64,000 bases of DNA from the NCBI RefSeq assembly GCF_007558815.1, contig NZ_VLTJ01000002.1, positions 102,352-166,351 on the forward strand. The letters run 5' to 3'. Below, one piece after another: positions 62,966 through 64,000 of this stretch; the stretch's first letter is position 1, and each line of letters starts with the position of its first letter. The notes under the pieces are model-generated. The model was not told the DNA's origin and ran no database searches. It saw only the letters and a program-made list of their open reading frames with translations. Position numbers and translations under genes: made by a program. This DNA is from Verticiella sediminum (GTDB lineage: Bacteria > Pseudomonadota > Gammaproteobacteria > Burkholderiales > Burkholderiaceae_B).

Positions 62966-63796
62966 TCAGGCCGCGGCCCGGGTGCGAAGCTCGCGCGCGC
63001 CACCGGGTGCGGCGGCGGGAGCACGGGAATCGATCAGCGCCTGCGTCATTTCGCGCAGGCGCGGAGCGACTTCGTCCATCATGTAGCGGCGCGTCAGGCG
63101 AAACGCCGGGCCGCCACAATTGAAACCGTAGATCTGGTGGCCGGGGCCGTAGGGGATGGCGGCGCCCACGCCATGGATGTCCTCGTGCCAGTCGCCGAAC
63201 GAGAAGCAGCAGCCGTACTCGGCATAGTCGCGCTGGGCCATCTCCCAGCGCGGCGCGAAGTGCTCCCACTCGTGCGGGAAAGCACGGCGCAGCGAGCCCA
63301 GCAGCGCCTCGCGGCCGGCCTCCGGCAGCGCGCACATGTAGGCGCGGCCCATGGCCGTGGTCATGAGCGGGATGCGGTCGCCCACGCCCAGCCCGAGGGT
63401 GAGCGTGCCGCGCGAGGCGCGTGTGTTCTCCAGATAGACCATGCTGTAGCGGTCGCGCCGGCCGAGCGAGACCGACACGCCGGTGGCTTCGGCCAGGCGC
63501 TCCATGTGCGGCTTGGCGACGTCGCGCAGCTCCACCCCCGCCAGCGTGGCGTAGCCCAGCGCGAGCACGCCGGGGCCCAGCCGATACTTGCCGCTGTCGG
63601 GGTCGTAGTCGAGATAGCCGAGCGTGCGCAGGGTGTAGGTCAGGCGCGAGACCGTGGGCCGCGGCAGGCCGGAACGCCGCGCGAGAAGCTGGTTGGACAG
63701 CTCGGCGCTATCGGGACGGAAGCAGCGCAGCAGTTCCAGGCCGCGCGCCAGGGCCGTCACGAACTGCCGGTTCTCCGGCGCCTCGAAATTTTCCAT
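62966..63796 (-). CDS. IclR-family transcriptional regulator
   Basis: A 276-residue IclR protein. The N-terminal winged helix (about 10-75) includes FVTALARGLELLRCFRPDSA and RRSGLPRPTVSRLTYTLRTL. The effector domain (about 85-260) has GVSVSLGRRDRYSMVYLENT, LMTTAMGRAYMCALPEAGRE and AIPYGPGHQIYGFNCGGPAF. Shine-Dalgarno GGGGAGA precedes ATG 63796. It probably controls the downstream bug gene and itself. Inducer unknown. Confidence 0.94.
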   Translation of the reverse strand: MENFEAPENRQFVTALARGLELLRCFRPDSAELSNQLLARRSGLPRPTVSRLTYTLRTLGYLDYDPDSGKYRLGPGVLALGYATLAGVELRDVAKPHMERLAEATGVSVSLGRRDRYSMVYLENTRASRGTLTLGLGVGDRIPLMTTAMGRAYMCALPEAGREALLGSLRRAFPHEWEHFAPRWEMAQRDYAEYGCCFSFGDWHEDIHGVGAAIPYGPGHQIYGFNCGGPAFRLTRRYMMDEVAPRLREMTQALIDSRAPAAAPGGARELRTRAAA

Positions 63797-63827
63797 CTGT
63801 CTCCCCTTGCCCGGACGGCGTATGCCG

Positions 63828-63929
63828 TTCGCACTGCGAAATTCGAGTGCGGTTTTTTGATCTGGGAGCGATATTCGCACGGCTGGCGGCCGCCGTAAAG
63901 CATTGCGGAACACCAATCCGCGGTGCGAA
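63828..63929. promoter_or_regulatory. Palindromic candidate IclR operators
   Basis: TTCGCACTGCGAA (63828-63840) is a 13-bp perfect dyad around one base. It overlaps CGCACT-N10-AGTGCG (63830-63851). Further TTCGCA (63874-63879) and TGCGAA (63924-63929) half-sites follow. All lie within about 135 bp upstream of iclR, a normal place for autoregulation or for a divergent gene beyond the right edge. Confidence 0.6.
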
Positions 63930-64000
63930 ATGCCCGAGCGGCGGGAAGCCGCCAGCCGCGCCCCGGGGAAACGGCGCGCTGTTCCAGGGATGCGAACGCG

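Overview
The window reads as chromosomal DNA of a GC-rich betaproteobacterium, most likely Alcaligenaceae (Bordetella/Achromobacter relatives). The reasons are three Bug-type periplasmic binding proteins, the gatCAB cluster facing a divergent mreBCD-mrdA-rodA cluster, the lolB-ispE-tRNA-Gln-prs-rplY-pth order, and the trxA-rho pair. This is inference from gene content and order; no database search was run.

Layout. 1-3443: 5' end of ychF, a LysR regulator, a PanE-like reductase and a Bug protein. 3788-15150: a complete type I-E CRISPR-Cas locus. Seven genes (cas8e-cse2-cas7e-cas5e-cas6e-cas1-cas2) run leftward as a tightly packed operon, almost every junction being an ATGA overlap. cas3 diverges to the right. 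An old 5-repeat array (3788-4059) and a larger 20-repeat array (13876-15065) flank the genes. Both arrays are read leftward from similar AT-rich leaders on their right sides, and both leaders carry a perfect IHF consensus 8 bp from the first repeat. 15158-26381: housekeeping genes (MOSC protein, asparaginase, CPBP protease, pth, rplY, prs, tRNA-Gln, ispE, lolB, a TPR protein, mutM, mutY).

26338-34089 is accessory metabolism. A GntR regulator faces a Bug protein and a large enzyme of apparent M29/NicX-like fold with a cysteine-rich tail, across three TGCATGCA sites spaced exactly 52 bp apart. Next to it, an aminotransferase and a 2-oxoadipate dioxygenase/decarboxylase (HglS/DUF1338) face a LysR regulator. 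This looks like the 2-aminoadipate to 2-oxoadipate to 2-hydroxyglutarate segment of lysine catabolism.

34144-47218: cell-shape genes (rodA, mrdA, mreDCB), gatCAB, two small regulators with dyad-rich intergenic DNA, rho and trxA. 47661-53564: a nickel module, nikR facing nikA-nikB-nikC-nikDE (NikD and NikE fused in one protein), with a perfect GTATGA-N16-TCATAC NikR operator over the nikA promoter. 53559-54991: a two-gene ECF41 sigma-factor operon (carboxymuconolactone decarboxylase-like protein plus sigma factor) with a matching TGTCACA-N16-CGTC promoter. 55038-61404: gltBD glutamate synthase. 61902-63929: a Bug protein and an IclR regulator with palindromic upstream sites.

The clearest sequence-level signals beyond standard annotation are regulatory: the IHF sites in both CRISPR leaders, the 52-bp-phased GntR operators, the NikR operator that begins inside the stop codon of the neighbouring sigma-factor gene, and the ECF41 promoter. 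The least explained protein is the cysteine-tailed M29-like enzyme at 26789-28408.
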